Assembly: GCA_021234155.1 (NCBI GenBank)
Contig: JAJEKV010000005.1
Location: 7,556,216-7,620,215, forward strand
Origin: Isoetes taiwanensis
Taxonomy: Eukaryota > Streptophyta > Lycopodiopsida > Isoetales > Isoetaceae
Direction of reading: 5' to 3'
DNA: 64,000 nt
Shown here: one piece after another, positions 46,115 through 56,812 of the stretch
Layout of the letters: each line of letters opens with the position of its first letter
Position numbering within the stretch: the first letter of the stretch is position 1
Translations under genes and position numbers: made by a program
The notes under the pieces: model-generated
Databases searched by the model: none
What the model was told of the DNA's origin: nothing
The model's input: only the letters and a program-made list of their open reading frames with translations

Positions 46115-48678
46115 TTATCGTGTCGTTTGACTCCACCTCCAAGATTGCTCTTTCAAAGTATATATGTCCCATAGGCAATAAAAGCAACGACATGATTCTC
46201 CTTCTTGGTGCTCTCCAAATTTACTGATGAAATCGTTGGTCATGATGCGGTGTTGTTCCTGTCTTTTCTGGTCTGCAGACATTATCCATGACAATGCTTG
46301 ATATGCAGAACGTCCTGTATTAGACATGGTAAGAAGAGCTTTAGCGAAAACGTCCAGCCCCCCTGCATCCTTTATCAAGCGGTGAGTAGTAGAACTGACA
46401 CACATGTTCACTAATGTAGACCCTGCATAAGAAGTTAAATTATCAGAGTTGGATTTGCTTATGCAGTCTAACAAGATAGGCAAGCCACCATTTGAAATTA
46501 CAGTGTGCCTTGTTTGGCAATCATTTGCCATAGTGAAGATCATCCGTACTGCCATTTCCATTTGTTTGCTCTCGAAAGGCGCTGTTTTTGCTACCATTAT
46601 CATCCTAGCAAGCCCATGAGCCATTCTTCTCCTATCTTTGTCTCCTGGGTCGAACAAAGGTAATCTCTGTTTGGGCTCATCCTCTGAGCTTGAATCAGCA
46701 TCTTCATCATTTTTATCTTCTACACCATGGAGACGCATGCAGTCTCCTCCCACTTTTGACTTTAGACGTTCAGGTAAATTTTCTGGTGACATGCCTGTGT
46801 TATAGATGAAAAATTCCTTAAGCTTTCCATCACAAAGGTTTTCCAGGGATGGAGGCACTTCTCTCAACTGCACACAATTAATTAAATGGATTGTTTCAAG
46901 ATTTCTCAAGTTTCCCAGCTCGGAAGGAAGAGATGTAATATGACTGCCTGTCAACTTCAAGTACCGAAGTTCCTTCATATTACCAACTTCTTTTGGAATT
47001 TCCACGATAGGCACCAGGGATGCATCTAGAAATTCAAGACATTCGAGTTTCCCTATTTCAGCTGGCAGCTTTATGAGGCTTGTACAGTCATCTAGAGTGA
47101 GATCCCGAAGGTTGCTACAATCTCCAATAGTAGATGGTAAAGCTTGAATGCCCGTACTATGCAAGTTAAGCTCTACCAATTCTTCAAGCTCCCCTATCTC
47201 AGGCGGCAGGCCAGTTAAGGCCACACACCCTGCTAAATTCAGCTTCTGCAACATCTTCATTCTTCCAATTTCAGCTGGTAAACATGTAAGTGCAAAGCAC
47301 CAACTTAGATCTAACTTTTCCAGCTCTTCTAGGTTATTAAATACTTCAGGTGGCACTTCTACGAGCTCTAAATTAGAAGAAAGTACCAACACTTTTAGAT
47401 ATGAGAGGCGTTTGAAAAATGGAAATGCATTTCTTGGAATGCTGGAGATCTGGCTTTTTATAAGAATTAGTTTCTCTGCTTTATACGCTTCCTTACCACG
47501 TTGAATTTTGCACCATTCTTCTGGGAACTTTTTGAGATTGTGCCCTGCAAATAGCTGTTTCCGAAGTGGGAGCGGATTTTCCTCTATGATGCTTATTGCT
47601 AACCGCCTCATAAAGTCGTGTATATAACACCAGTAACCTGAGATGTTGATTAGACATCTACTTTGCAATTTCAACAACAACCAATATGCATGATTCTCAC
47701 TGAAGAAAGGAGTTGTCCACAGATCCAGAACCTGAGATATCTCAATGTCTTCTCTCTCTGGAAAGGCAGCAAAATCCAGAAATCTACCTTTAAGATCATC
47801 TTCAGGATCATCTGGGAGCGAGTCATAGCTGATTTTTAAGCTCTCTATGATCGTATTATACTGACTACAACCTAACATCTTGGCATCTTTAAGTCTGTCA
47901 CATGTCCCTTCCCATTCCTTTTTATCTCCTTTTCCTAATCTCTCTGATCCAATTGCCTCCAATAAGATAGGAAGATTGCCACAAGCTTTGATAGTTTCTT
48001 CAACGACCTTGTCAAGCTCTTTTGGAATTTCAGTTCCCCTAAATGCATGGATGCAAAACAAAGCACGACTATCATCATCACTCAGCAGATTTATTTCTAT
48101 CTTCTCAGCTTGAAAACGATGTAACTCTTCTGGCATGCGGGTTGTGATCAAACATGCGCTTTTGGGAGGAATTACATCTGCTAAAGGATCTCGCAAAATA
48201 TGATCGATATCTTTTTTGGACCACACATCATCTAAAATCAATAAAAAACATGGCAAACTCCCTAAGGAGATTTGGAGCCGATTTCTTAGAACTTGTTGAT
48301 CCTCACATTCTGGAGGCGTCTTCTGGCATATTTCTAACATAAGTGCCCGTTGTTTTTGTAAAATGTCTGGGTTTTTGTTCACACTTAGCCAGTATACATG
48401 ACCCTCGAAATGCTTTTGAATGTCTGTATCATTAAATATAGTCTTGGCTAGTGTGGTCTTGCCAATGCCGCCCATTCCATAAAGACCAAAAATAGAGCCC
48501 CCTGTATATCTTATATTTAGCAACTTGTCTTTCAACTTCCCAAAATGATTCTGTTGTCCAAAAACATTGGCAGCTACACATTGTCTTTCTGGATTCAAGC
48601 TCCTATACCCTCTTGTTGAAGATTTTCCAATATCTGGATTCAAGCTCCTATACCCTCTTGTTGAAGATTTTCCAATAT
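46115..48678 (-). CDS. NB-ARC-LRR-ARM receptor module (3' exon of the caspase-hydrolase NLR)
   Basis: A single long exon. Numbered from the Met of the open frame at 48820: P-loop GMGGIGKTT (115-123), kinase-2 FLLILDDVW (192-200), RNBS-B TTR (226-228), GNLP in place of GLPL (281-284), RNBS-D-like FLDFAAFPE (347-355), and IHD in place of MHD (400-402). Leucine-rich repeats run about 460-700 (for example LPAEIGKLECLEFLD), and ARM-like helices about 735-870 (VISNGGLPILLDCISKS). The Met at 48820 is unlikely to be the start. Sequence before residue 48 looks intronic and a clear acceptor (GTGATGCAG) ends at 48679, so 5' exons must exist. Candidates lie at 53752-55523 on the same strand. Role by family: intracellular immune receptor with an ADP/ATP switch. 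Confidence 0.88.
48589..48678. repeat. Two perfect 45-bp tandem units at the start of the NB-ARC exon
   Basis: Units 48589-48633 and 48634-48678 encode DIGKSSTRGYRSLNP twice. Each unit starts just after a CAG on the minus strand, so the duplication also supplies a second possible splice acceptor. Confidence 0.9.
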
Positions 48679-49162
48679 CTGCATCACAACCACAAACATA
48701 CAAATTCTTAGTATATGATCTTAAAACTATGTATTTTTTAAATACTATTTTAAGTGGGATTGTCATATTTAGAGTCCGGGATGTGGTATATCCGGCCAAA
48801 AAGGTGGTATATCTTGCCAATCATTATTAGCCAATGTGCACTTTGTAGTTTCAAGCCGGATCGATAAAAAATGGACCAAAATAGTTAGTTCTGGGCTTGA
48901 ATACTCTAAATATATTTAGAGTCTTCCATACTCTAAATACAGGCGTCCTTTTAAGTGTATCAGATATGCAATCTAGAGAAGCAAAGGTGGATGATAAATG
49001 GCAGGGATTGATGAATGGGTCAGAAACACTGCTATTGCTTATTAAGGACTACAATCACATAAGAATTAACCATAGATTGCACTTGTCCGAATGGAAAAGT
49101 ATGCAGAAATTGCATGTTGGTATGTGTATATTGCATGTATAAAAACGCCTTCTAGAATGCCT

Positions 49163-50541
49163 TCTTAAATTATAAAGTTATAGCGTAAGTATGTATGTCA
49201 TGTATCAAAACCAAGATTAGAGAGACGAAATTGGCTACTTAATTGGACGGCCGAGATTTAATTTTTTACATGTCGTCCAAAGAGATTTAATTTTTTAGAC
49301 GGTATCCAAAGGCCGAGATTTACTTCTCAATACCGTGATTGGTCAGGGAAAAGGAAAAAATGGGAAATGAAAAGGAGAGCAAGAAATGGAAAATGTGGAA
49401 GGGCAAAAAAGCACGGAAAATGTTGAAGGGCAAAAAAGCACGGGAAAAAAGATTATGGAAAGAAAGGGAAGAGAGAATGGTGAGGAAAAATAGAAAAAGG
49501 AAGGAAAACTAGCATGGAAAAGCGAAAGGGAAATGGAAAAAAAAAAAAGAAAGGATGGCAAGGGAAGCGAAAGGGGGAACATGAAAATGGTGGGAAAAGG
49601 AAGAAAAGGGAAGAGAAAAAGGAGAACATGAAAAGATGGGGAGAGGGAAACAAAAAATGGCAAAGAAAAAGGAAAGGGAAAGGAAAATGAAAAAGAAAAT
49701 ATGGAGGGGGAAAGAGAACTTGGGGAAAAGGGCATGAGGAAAAAGGGAAGAGGGAAATGGGAACAGGGAAGGGGAAAGAGCATGGGAAAAAGGGAAGAGC
49801 GAAGGGTGAAGAACGGGGAAAATAGAAGTGAAAAAGAGCATGAGAAAAGGGAATGGAAAAGAAGGCAAAAAGGAAGGGTGAGGAAATGGGAAAAAAAAAG
49901 GAGAAAATGGCACTAGAAAAGAAAAAGGACGGGAAAAGGAAAAGGAAATGGAAAAGAAAAAGAGAAGGAAAAGGGAGCACCGGGAAAAGGGGAAGAGGGA
50001 AAGGATGGAAAAGATAAGGGAAAAAGGGGAACCGAAAAAGGATGGGGAGAAGGGAAGGGAAAAAAAACATGGAAAAAGGGAAAGGTAAAGGGGAAAAAAA
50101 AGGAGGAGAAAAGAAGGAAAGTGAACCTGGGAAAAAAGGGCCACGAGAAAAAGGGAAAAAGAAAAACGTGAAATGGAAAGGTAGAAAGGGCATGGGAAAA
50201 ATGAGAAAAAGGAATGGATAAAAAACAAAAGGGAAGCAAAAAAAAAAATGGGGGGAGGAAAGAGGAAAAGGGTGAGAAATCTAGGAAAATGGGATACAAA
50301 AAAAAAAAAAAAAAGAGGAAAAATATGGGGAAAGGGCATGGGAAGGGGAAAGGGTAAGAGCAAAAAGGAAGAGGAAAAATATGGGGAAAGGGCATGGAAA
50401 GGGGAAAGGGTAAGAGCGAGGAAGGGGAAGCATTATCGAATGGTTCAATAATGGAGTACTTTTGGGTTATTAAATCTCTCCTCTCATTGCTACAATTCTC
50501 ATTTACATGTTCTTAGCTTATGCCCAGGAATGCTGTGCACC
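49163..50541 (+). mobile_element. Helitron (copy 4), purine-tract type, decayed right end
   Basis: Left end TCTTAAATTATAAAGTTATAG at 49163. The right end at about 50521 is a worn version of the family hairpin (GCCCAGG-AAT-GCTGTGC), and the CTAG is mutated. The region about 49340-50430 is nearly all purine on the plus strand, as in copy 2. Long minus-strand Phe/Ser/Pro/Leu frames are artefacts. It lies inside the inferred central intron of the NLR gene. Confidence 0.65.
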
Positions 50542-50668
50542 GTTCCTATATGTTAGACTGAATGTTATCTCTTCTTTCAGTTGCGAGATACACAAATACT
50601 ATCTCGACTGGGACAGTTTAAACCTAGGTAAAGATGTAGTTGATTGAGACATTTAAAGCGCATGCTCA

Positions 50669-51072
50669 TCTTATTATATAATGTTTTACTGTATGTCTTC
50701 AATGAAGCCCTAGATTGGGCAGTCAAGGATTTGCTCGACCAACGATGAAGATGATATGTACGAGTGTTCAACCAAAATTTCTTCTCGACCATCGTACTCA
50801 ATCCGACAGTCAAAGGGTGAAAGGAGAAATGGAAAAAAGGAAGGAAAAAAGAGATGGGAAATTTGAGAAAAAAGAAAAGTCAGGGGAAGGGCAAAAGGGC
50901 AAAAGGAAATAAAGAAAGAAAGGGAGAAAAGGAAGGGAAAAAGGGCATGATAAAAAGGAGAGAGGGAAATAGGAAGAGGGCACTAAAAAAAAGGGGAAAA
51001 GGGACGTGAGGAAAGGAAAAAAGAAAAGGAAAAAAAAAAAGCATGGAAAAAGAGAAAAGAAAAGGGAAGGCA
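50669..51072 (+). mobile_element. Helitron (copy 5), left part only
   Basis: A|TCTTATTATATAATGTTTTAC at 50669, then a CCCTAGATTGGGCAGTC block like the other left ends, then a purine tract (about 50815-51070). No right terminus was found. Confidence 0.5.
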
Positions 51073-51791
51073 ACTGACTCTATCAACTGACTCTATGAAG
51101 TCAACAGGCTGCGTGAAGATGGGATATATTTCTATTTAGGTATAAAAATATTGAGATGGTCAGAATTTACTTGCAGTATTTTTTGTTGCAATGCATATTT
51201 TTTTCTTGTGAAGCAAAATGTCGCAATATGTTTTATTGCAAAGCATAAGTTTTGTTGCCGAGCAGATTCTTCTAAAGGAATCTTTAGACTAAAAAAAGGA
51301 CATCATCAAAGTTCTCTAAAGTGCATCATAGTAAATGGTGTGGCGGGGAAATCAACCATTGTTTTTGTTGTAATCTTCTCTAATACATGGCGAATTCACA
51401 CCAGATCCACTGGTATTAAGGAATACAAAGTCATATCATATTTGTGTAACCTAGGGGTCTACTTTTATTGTAAAGAAGGAAGGAACCATTAGGAACCATT
51501 CAAAAAATTGGATCCATAACAAAAAAATTCGACCCATATGCCATCTTTGAGAAGACATGATTTTACCCAAATGAGATTTGTCATTAGGCTATAGCCTAGT
51601 CTATTGACATGTCGTAGGGTCGTTCTAAGAGTCTTATTCGATTCGATGTACCAATATTCTTTTTTTGTGCTTGCGTATCTTGTCTCTAATTTGTGTAATT
51701 ATAAGATGTTCAATATATAAATGTTGACATGAGTCCATTAAGCATACTCCTTCCACTTTGCCCTATTTTTTGCATTTTTTGGGACAAATTC

Positions 51792-51974
51792 ATTTCTTAA
51801 GAAAATTGAATGGTTATTTGTTCCTTAACTTTGTTTCTAGTTCTCTTAAAGGAAAATAACAAAGAGATTACGTACCTTTATAACATAGCTCTACGAAGTC
51901 AACTAGGCGTTTGAAGATAGGATCTGTTTTTTATTTAGGTCTACAAATGCTGAGATGGTCATTTCTTACTTGCA
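51792..51974. repeat. 183-bp direct repeat, left copy
   Basis: Pairs with 53668-53850 (same length, ~95% identical by eye) and ends exactly at the LINE 5' junction. Contains a second copy of candidate linker exon 5. A more worn, partial copy of the same module lies near 51080-51170. Confidence 0.8.
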
Positions 51975-53667
51975 GTGACAGCGTGTGACAGTGGCTAATG
52001 CGGTGCTAGCTGCCTCTCATATCTACTATTCATCAGTCATGGTTGCCCAGAAAGGGGTCTACAACCAAATGCAAGTTATTATAAGAAAATTCATCGGGGG
52101 GCAGGGCAAAAGTGGCCTGAGAGCTTTGTCGTGATAAAAGGGATGGCGTACTAGGATGCAAAGACCCTCTTATTCAAGCTTAGGCTTTGGCAGCTAAATT
52201 CTTCTGGAGGACACTACAAGGAGAGTCTTCTGAGTTTTCTCCTGCTCTAAGATTTGTATCATATTGGCTAAAGCAAGGTAAGCTCCTGGGAAAGCCAGCT
52301 CTGTCCAGGGATGAGCTGGGGGCTTTGTTTTATAGCTTCAAGGTGGCCCCAGGAACGTCTCCTGTAATGAGAAAGATCCTCCAAGCATAGATGTGCAACA
52401 TTTGTTCACCCCTATGAATCCTCCAAGGGACGCAAGTGGATTCAGCCTGTTCTGGAATACCAAGATATGGGAGAGAGAAGGTCTTCCATTGGCACTCTCC
52501 CATCCGCATATCTTCACCAAATGGAAGGATTGTGGAATAATAAGTTTGCAACATCTCTGGGTTAATGATAGGTGGGTTTGCTGGACCACATTCAAGCGGA
52601 AAATCCATGCTCCTGGTGAAGGAGATCGCAAAGTGCTAAGGGAGATCTTAGCAAATGTCACCAACCAATCAGTATTATGGGTCCATGTGAACAATGGTTA
52701 TTTGAACGACATACAGAATATAGTGTGGCTAGAATATAGTGTGGCTAGGATTTATCGAGCATTATGCAAGGTTACTCCCCTGATAGCTGAGGCTAGACTC
52801 GGGGTAAGCAATGCAGTGGCCAAAAATGCTTTGGCTAACTCCTGGAAGTCTATGTGCTCTAGGAAGATATGACTCTTCAGGTGGACAGCTCGGGACTAAG
52901 TACAATGGAAAGTTTATTCAATAAAGGTATTGTGGTTTTCAATAAAGGTATTGTGGTTGACAACAGGTGCCCACTTGGTTGTCAAGTCACCGAATCTCTG
53001 GGACACCTCTTCTTCTGCCCTATGATCACAGAATTTTGGCAATGGGTGAGTCCCATAATTGGGCTAATGGTACACCAACTGGTCTGGCCAAAATTACTGG
53101 TCATTGATAGGTGCTGATAGGTGCTGTATAGAGGCCTCCCTAGTGAACTTGGCACTGTGGGTCATATACGGAAACACCGTTGTGGTGTAGCTTTGGGTGG
53201 TCAATGGATATCCATAAGGAAGTTAAGAAACTCTTTCAACTCAGAGGTAGCGCTCATGGCATTATCCCATCACAGGAAGCATGGTATAAACTATAACAAA
53301 GAGCTGGATAGACTAGGGACCTTGCAAGGTTTCTATGCCTACTTCAAGTGCCATTGGGTTGATAATGATAATAGGGAAGCGGATAGAGCTGTGAATAGCC
53401 AAACCGGTACTCTGTATATTCAACACTAAGGATAACAGCTGGGGATCCAGCAATGGAGCAATGGAACGAAGCTGCCTCTCTCTATAGTACCTGACTTTTG
53501 GTGAAGATAGGTGACTTCCCTTATAGTATCCAAACAGTAGGGAAGATGAGGAGATGCTCCCTTTCGTACATGTGTTGTGACTCGTATAACTACTTTTTGT
53601 ATTGTACATGATTTTCCTACATTTAATATATTACATATAACCTTACCCTAAAAAAAAAAATTCTAGC
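51975..53667 (+). mobile_element. 5'-truncated LINE in the NLR intron
   Basis: Reads AAKFFWRTLQGESSEFSPA (52190) in the post-RT region, then NALANSWKSMCSRKI, CPLGCQVTESLGHLFFCP (zf-RVT, about 52970) and GFYAYFKCHW (about 53340), with stops and shifts between. Poly(A) lies at 53650-53660. Same family as 17661-18615 on the opposite strand. Direct repeats of 183 bp flank it. It inserted in the same intron that holds Helitron copies 4 and 5, and is antisense to the receptor gene. Confidence 0.85.
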
Positions 53668-53850
53668 ATTTCTTAACAAAATTGAATGGTTATTTCTTCC
53701 TTCACTTTGTTCCTAGTTCCCTTAAAGGAAAACAACAAAGAGATTACGTACCTTTATAACATAGCTCTACGAAGTCAACTAAGCGTTTGAAGATAGGATC
53801 TGTTTTTGATTTAGGTCTACAAATGCTGAGATGGTCATTTCTTACTTGCA
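53668..53850. repeat. 183-bp direct repeat, right copy
   Basis: Begins just after the LINE poly(A) and ends TTACTTGCA at 53850, the same point as the left copy. Includes candidate linker exon 5 (53778-53752) and the 3' edge of candidate exon 4. Confidence 0.8.
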
Positions 53851-53929
53851 TTATGTTTTGTTGCAAAGCATAATGGTTCTCCGGATATGCCAGGCCCTGT
53901 TTCTGCAGATGAGCAAGCGAACGATGAAC
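53752..53929 (-). other. Candidate linker exons joining hydrolase and NB-ARC modules
   Basis: Exon 4 is about 53929-53846 (acceptor CTGACAG, donor GTAAGA, 84 nt). Exon 5 is 53778-53752 (acceptor CGCTTAG, donor GTACGT, 27 nt). Read one base in, exon 4 gives GISGEPLCFATKHN, exon 5 gives DFVELCYK, and the leftover G joins the AT that starts the NB-ARC exon. Every junction is phase 1 and no stop appears. The exon 3/4 junction is not resolved: the strong donor at 53974 leaves phase 0. Either a weaker donor (for example at 53982) is used, or an exon is missed, or the gene is broken here. Confidence 0.5.
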
Positions 53930-53974
53930 CTGTCAGAAAATCTTTGGAGGATTTAAACAAAACAACTAACGTAC

Positions 53975-55523
53975 CGCAAAACATAAGACCTTCTCTTTCA
54001 AAAAGGTTCCATTGAACATCTTTGACACACGCTTTCCTTCACCATTTAACCATTTCAATAAAGTCCCCTCAGTAATTCCATGTAGTATTCCTTTTTCCAT
54101 TTGAAGCTCGCTTGTGAGTGTAGATAACCAGGATTTAGCATTTTGAGGTGCTATGTCGTAAAATGCTATTCCAAGTATGTTGTCCCAAAGTGTTGTGTCG
54201 TTCTTATTGTCCCATAAGTCGAGGAGGAAAGACTGTATAATAAAAGCGCCTATACTGTGACCCACAAGAAACAAAGGCCTGCGTTGCCCCAGTTTTGCTG
54301 ATAACACATCTTGCCTCAGCTTATTTGTAATGTCTTCCATGGAAGCATCCTTAAACCCTTTGCAGCTAAATGCAAACACACGGATTGGATGCTGGATTCC
54401 TGCATTGCTAGGGAGCCATTCCACAGGCCAGCATATTGATTCTTCCATACTAAGCCATGTAGAGACCTCAACCCTCTCGCACCATCTTTCTGGAAATTCA
54501 AACATATCTACAAAAAGAATGTCAATATCAGCTTCTTGCGGATTTTCTGACCACCATGAAGAGTCATATAGCCTGGTCGGACTTTCTGTTCCATTTTCTG
54601 TTATGTACTTAATTTTCCCTGCATAAATGACAATCATTGAGCCCATGCAATGCTCACAACTTCTTATTAAAACATGCAACAATACCTTCTTTTCCTAGTA
54701 AACTTGTCCTCCAGTACAATTTCTTACTGAGTTTTGATTCGAACATGGGAATCTGTTTATCTCTTACTTTCGGAACCTCCATATTGGAGACTTCAGCAAT
54801 AAGTTTGGTCATCATTTCTAGTACATCGTCTCTGTTATGATAGGAAGCCAGAGTCTTTTGTAAAGCTTGTACAAAAAAGCTGCCTGCCTGTTCATCTCTC
54901 CACGACATGTCGCCCACATCCATGGAGAAGACAATCAAAACATCAGATCTGTTCTCTAAGCGCTCTCTCATCTTATGCAGACCTTTTTTCTCTGGAATTT
55001 CCTTGGAGGATGCAGCTCTTTTTTCAGAAACAGTCACATTATTATCTCCTCTGCATGCATTGATGAAGAATACCTTGGGCTTCTTCTCAAGATTTTTTGA
55101 ATCCAAGAAGGGTTTTATAATATCATCAAAAAGAAGTAATTTGGCATTGCCGTTATCGAAGATGTAACCATTTCCACTTTCATCCGTATTTCCATGAGCA
55201 TTTACAAAACAAAGAAAACAATCCCTGTCTTTATGTTCATCCAGACTAGCTAACTTCTGTATTTTTGTTTTAAGGACGTCGGCTTTCTTGTCGTAAGCCC
55301 GTTTTATTCTAAAGCGTAAAAAATTTGCTATAGCTTCTAAGCGCCCTGTATCTATTTTTGCTCCTTTCCTATCTTCATACATACTGATTATGAATGCAAA
55401 TCCTCTTTCCCAGTTGTCAGCAGAACTTAAGCTGCATTTGTAAGAAGTCTACAGGAAAGTGGAGAGAAAAGATCATTGATAAAGTTACATAAATCTTTCT
55501 TTAAACAAAAGTGGACTTACCAT
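53975..55523 (-). CDS. Caspase domain fused to alpha/beta hydrolase (5' exons of the NLR)
   Basis: Exon 1 is just the ATG (55523-55521), then a 72-bp intron. Exon 2 is 55448-54686. A 67-bp intron (GT 54685, AG 54619) follows, then exon 3 from 54618 to about 53975; the exon 2/3 splice keeps frame. Residues 15-250 are a full caspase (C14A) domain: RGFAFI, catalytic His in NAHG (86), catalytic Cys in NACRGD (133), SWR (183-185), GSFFVQAL, and QIPMFESKLSKKLYW closing the p10 part. Plants normally have only metacaspases, which lack this p10 signature. Exon 3 is a SERAC1-like alpha/beta hydrolase with ILFVDMFEFPERW and nucleophile elbow GHSIGA. The order effector-hydrolase before NB-ARC on the same strand supports one receptor; proteolysis on activation would be the inferred output. 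Confidence 0.85.
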
Positions 55524-55654
55524 TTTGCAGATCCGAGATCAGACAAGCAGATCCGCGCAGCCAGCTGATTTTAGCTAAGCAGCGGAGCTCCTTAGCTAAG
55601 AAGCAGAGCTCTATATGATATTAGGTAGTTCCGAAGCAACAACCAAAATTCTTG

Positions 55655-56510
55655 ATTCTTAATTTTTGTTCGGATTAGAAAAATGGCGGCATTTTTAGGT
55701 TTCAACTTTGCCACAGCTGTAAACGCGTATTGTGTTTATTCTTAATTTTTGTTTGGATTAAAAAAATGGTGGCATTTTTAGGTTTCAACTTTGTCAGAGC
55801 TGAAAACGCATATTGTGTTTATTCTTAATTTTTGTTCGGATTAAAAAAATGGTGGCATTTTTAGGTTTCAACTTTGCCACAGCTGTTAATGCGTATTGTG
55901 TTTATTCTTAATTTTTGTTTGGATTAGAAAAATGGTGGCATTTTTAGGTTTCATCTTTGCCACAGCTGTTAACGCATATTGTGTTTTTTGTTCGGATTAT
56001 AGATAAAATAGTGGCATTTTTATGTTTTTTGTTCGGATTAGATAAAATGGTGGCATTTTTATGTTTTTTGTTCAAATTAGATAAAATAGTGGCATTTTCA
56101 GGTTTCAACTTTGCCACAATTCTTAATGCATATTGTGTTGAGAAGAAATTAGATAAAATGGTGGCATTTTTATGTTTTTTGTTCATTTTTAGGTTTCATC
56201 TTTACCACAGTTGTTAACGCGTATTGTGTTTTTTGCATATTGTGTTTTTTGTTCGGATTAGATAAAATAGTGGCATTTTTATGTTTTTTGTTTGGATTAG
56301 ATAAAATGGTGGCATTTTTATGTTTTTTGTTCAAATTAGATAAAATAGTGGCATTTTCAGGTTTCAACTTTGCCACAATTGTTAATGCATATTGTGTTGA
56401 GAAGAAATTAGATAAAATGGTGGCATTTTTATGTTTTTTTGTTCAAATTAGATAAAATAGTGGCATTTTTAGGTTTCAACTTTGCCACAATTGTTAACGC
56501 ATATTGTATT
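55655..56510. repeat. Degenerate minisatellite upstream of the caspase gene
   Basis: Repeats of ATGGTGGCATTTTTAGGTTTC with spacers ending GCGTATTGTGTT. Early units are about 84 bp; later ones are shortened to about 40 bp around GATAAAATRGTGGCATTTT. It lies between the two copies of the caspase gene's 5' end, and may hold or disturb its promoter. Confidence 0.85.
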
Positions 56511-56515
56511 GAAAA

Positions 56516-56598
56516 GAGACTAGGTGGAAGGCTAGGGATTGAACCCAAGATCTCTTGCTTGCATGTCAAGTACTCTACCACTAAACTACCAACCCTTT
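56516..56598 (-). tRNA. tRNA-like sequence, probably decayed
   Basis: The minus strand has an A box (TGGTAGTTTAGTGGTAGAG) and a B box (GGGTTCAATCCC) at tRNA spacing. The anticodon stem pairs poorly, the loop lacks U33 and the acceptor stem pairs only in part. A pseudo-tRNA or tRNA-derived SINE head is likelier than a working gene. Confidence 0.4.
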
Positions 56599-56812
56599 GA
56601 TGGGCTTTTGGTACACTTTCACTTAGTCATTCTTCATATGTGCACATTACACATACTCCAACATTCCAACATATTGGTCATTGTTGTTGACGTGTATTGG
56701 TCGTTGCTACGCCATAATTTTAGCCAGTGATTTCGCCATCAAACGACGTATTTTAAAGATGTTCACATGTTTTATGGAACCGTGCCCTCTTAAACCACAG
56801 GTCTTGGAATTT

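Noticed and set aside
48679-48820. Met at 48820 as start of the NLR protein
   Set aside because: The first 47 codons look intronic and end at a strong splice acceptor; NLR sequence begins after it.
49343-51086. Further long Phe/Ser/Pro-rich and Lys-rich frames
   Set aside because: Same purine-tract artefact in Helitron copies 4 and 5.
54686-55448. Metacaspase instead of caspase
   Set aside because: The p10 SWR and QIP...KKLY blocks and the NACRGD setting are of the C14A type; metacaspases usually have DSCHSG around the catalytic Cys.
55655-56510. CRISPR-like array
   Set aside because: Units vary in length and sequence, there are no unique spacers, and the context is a plant nuclear genome.
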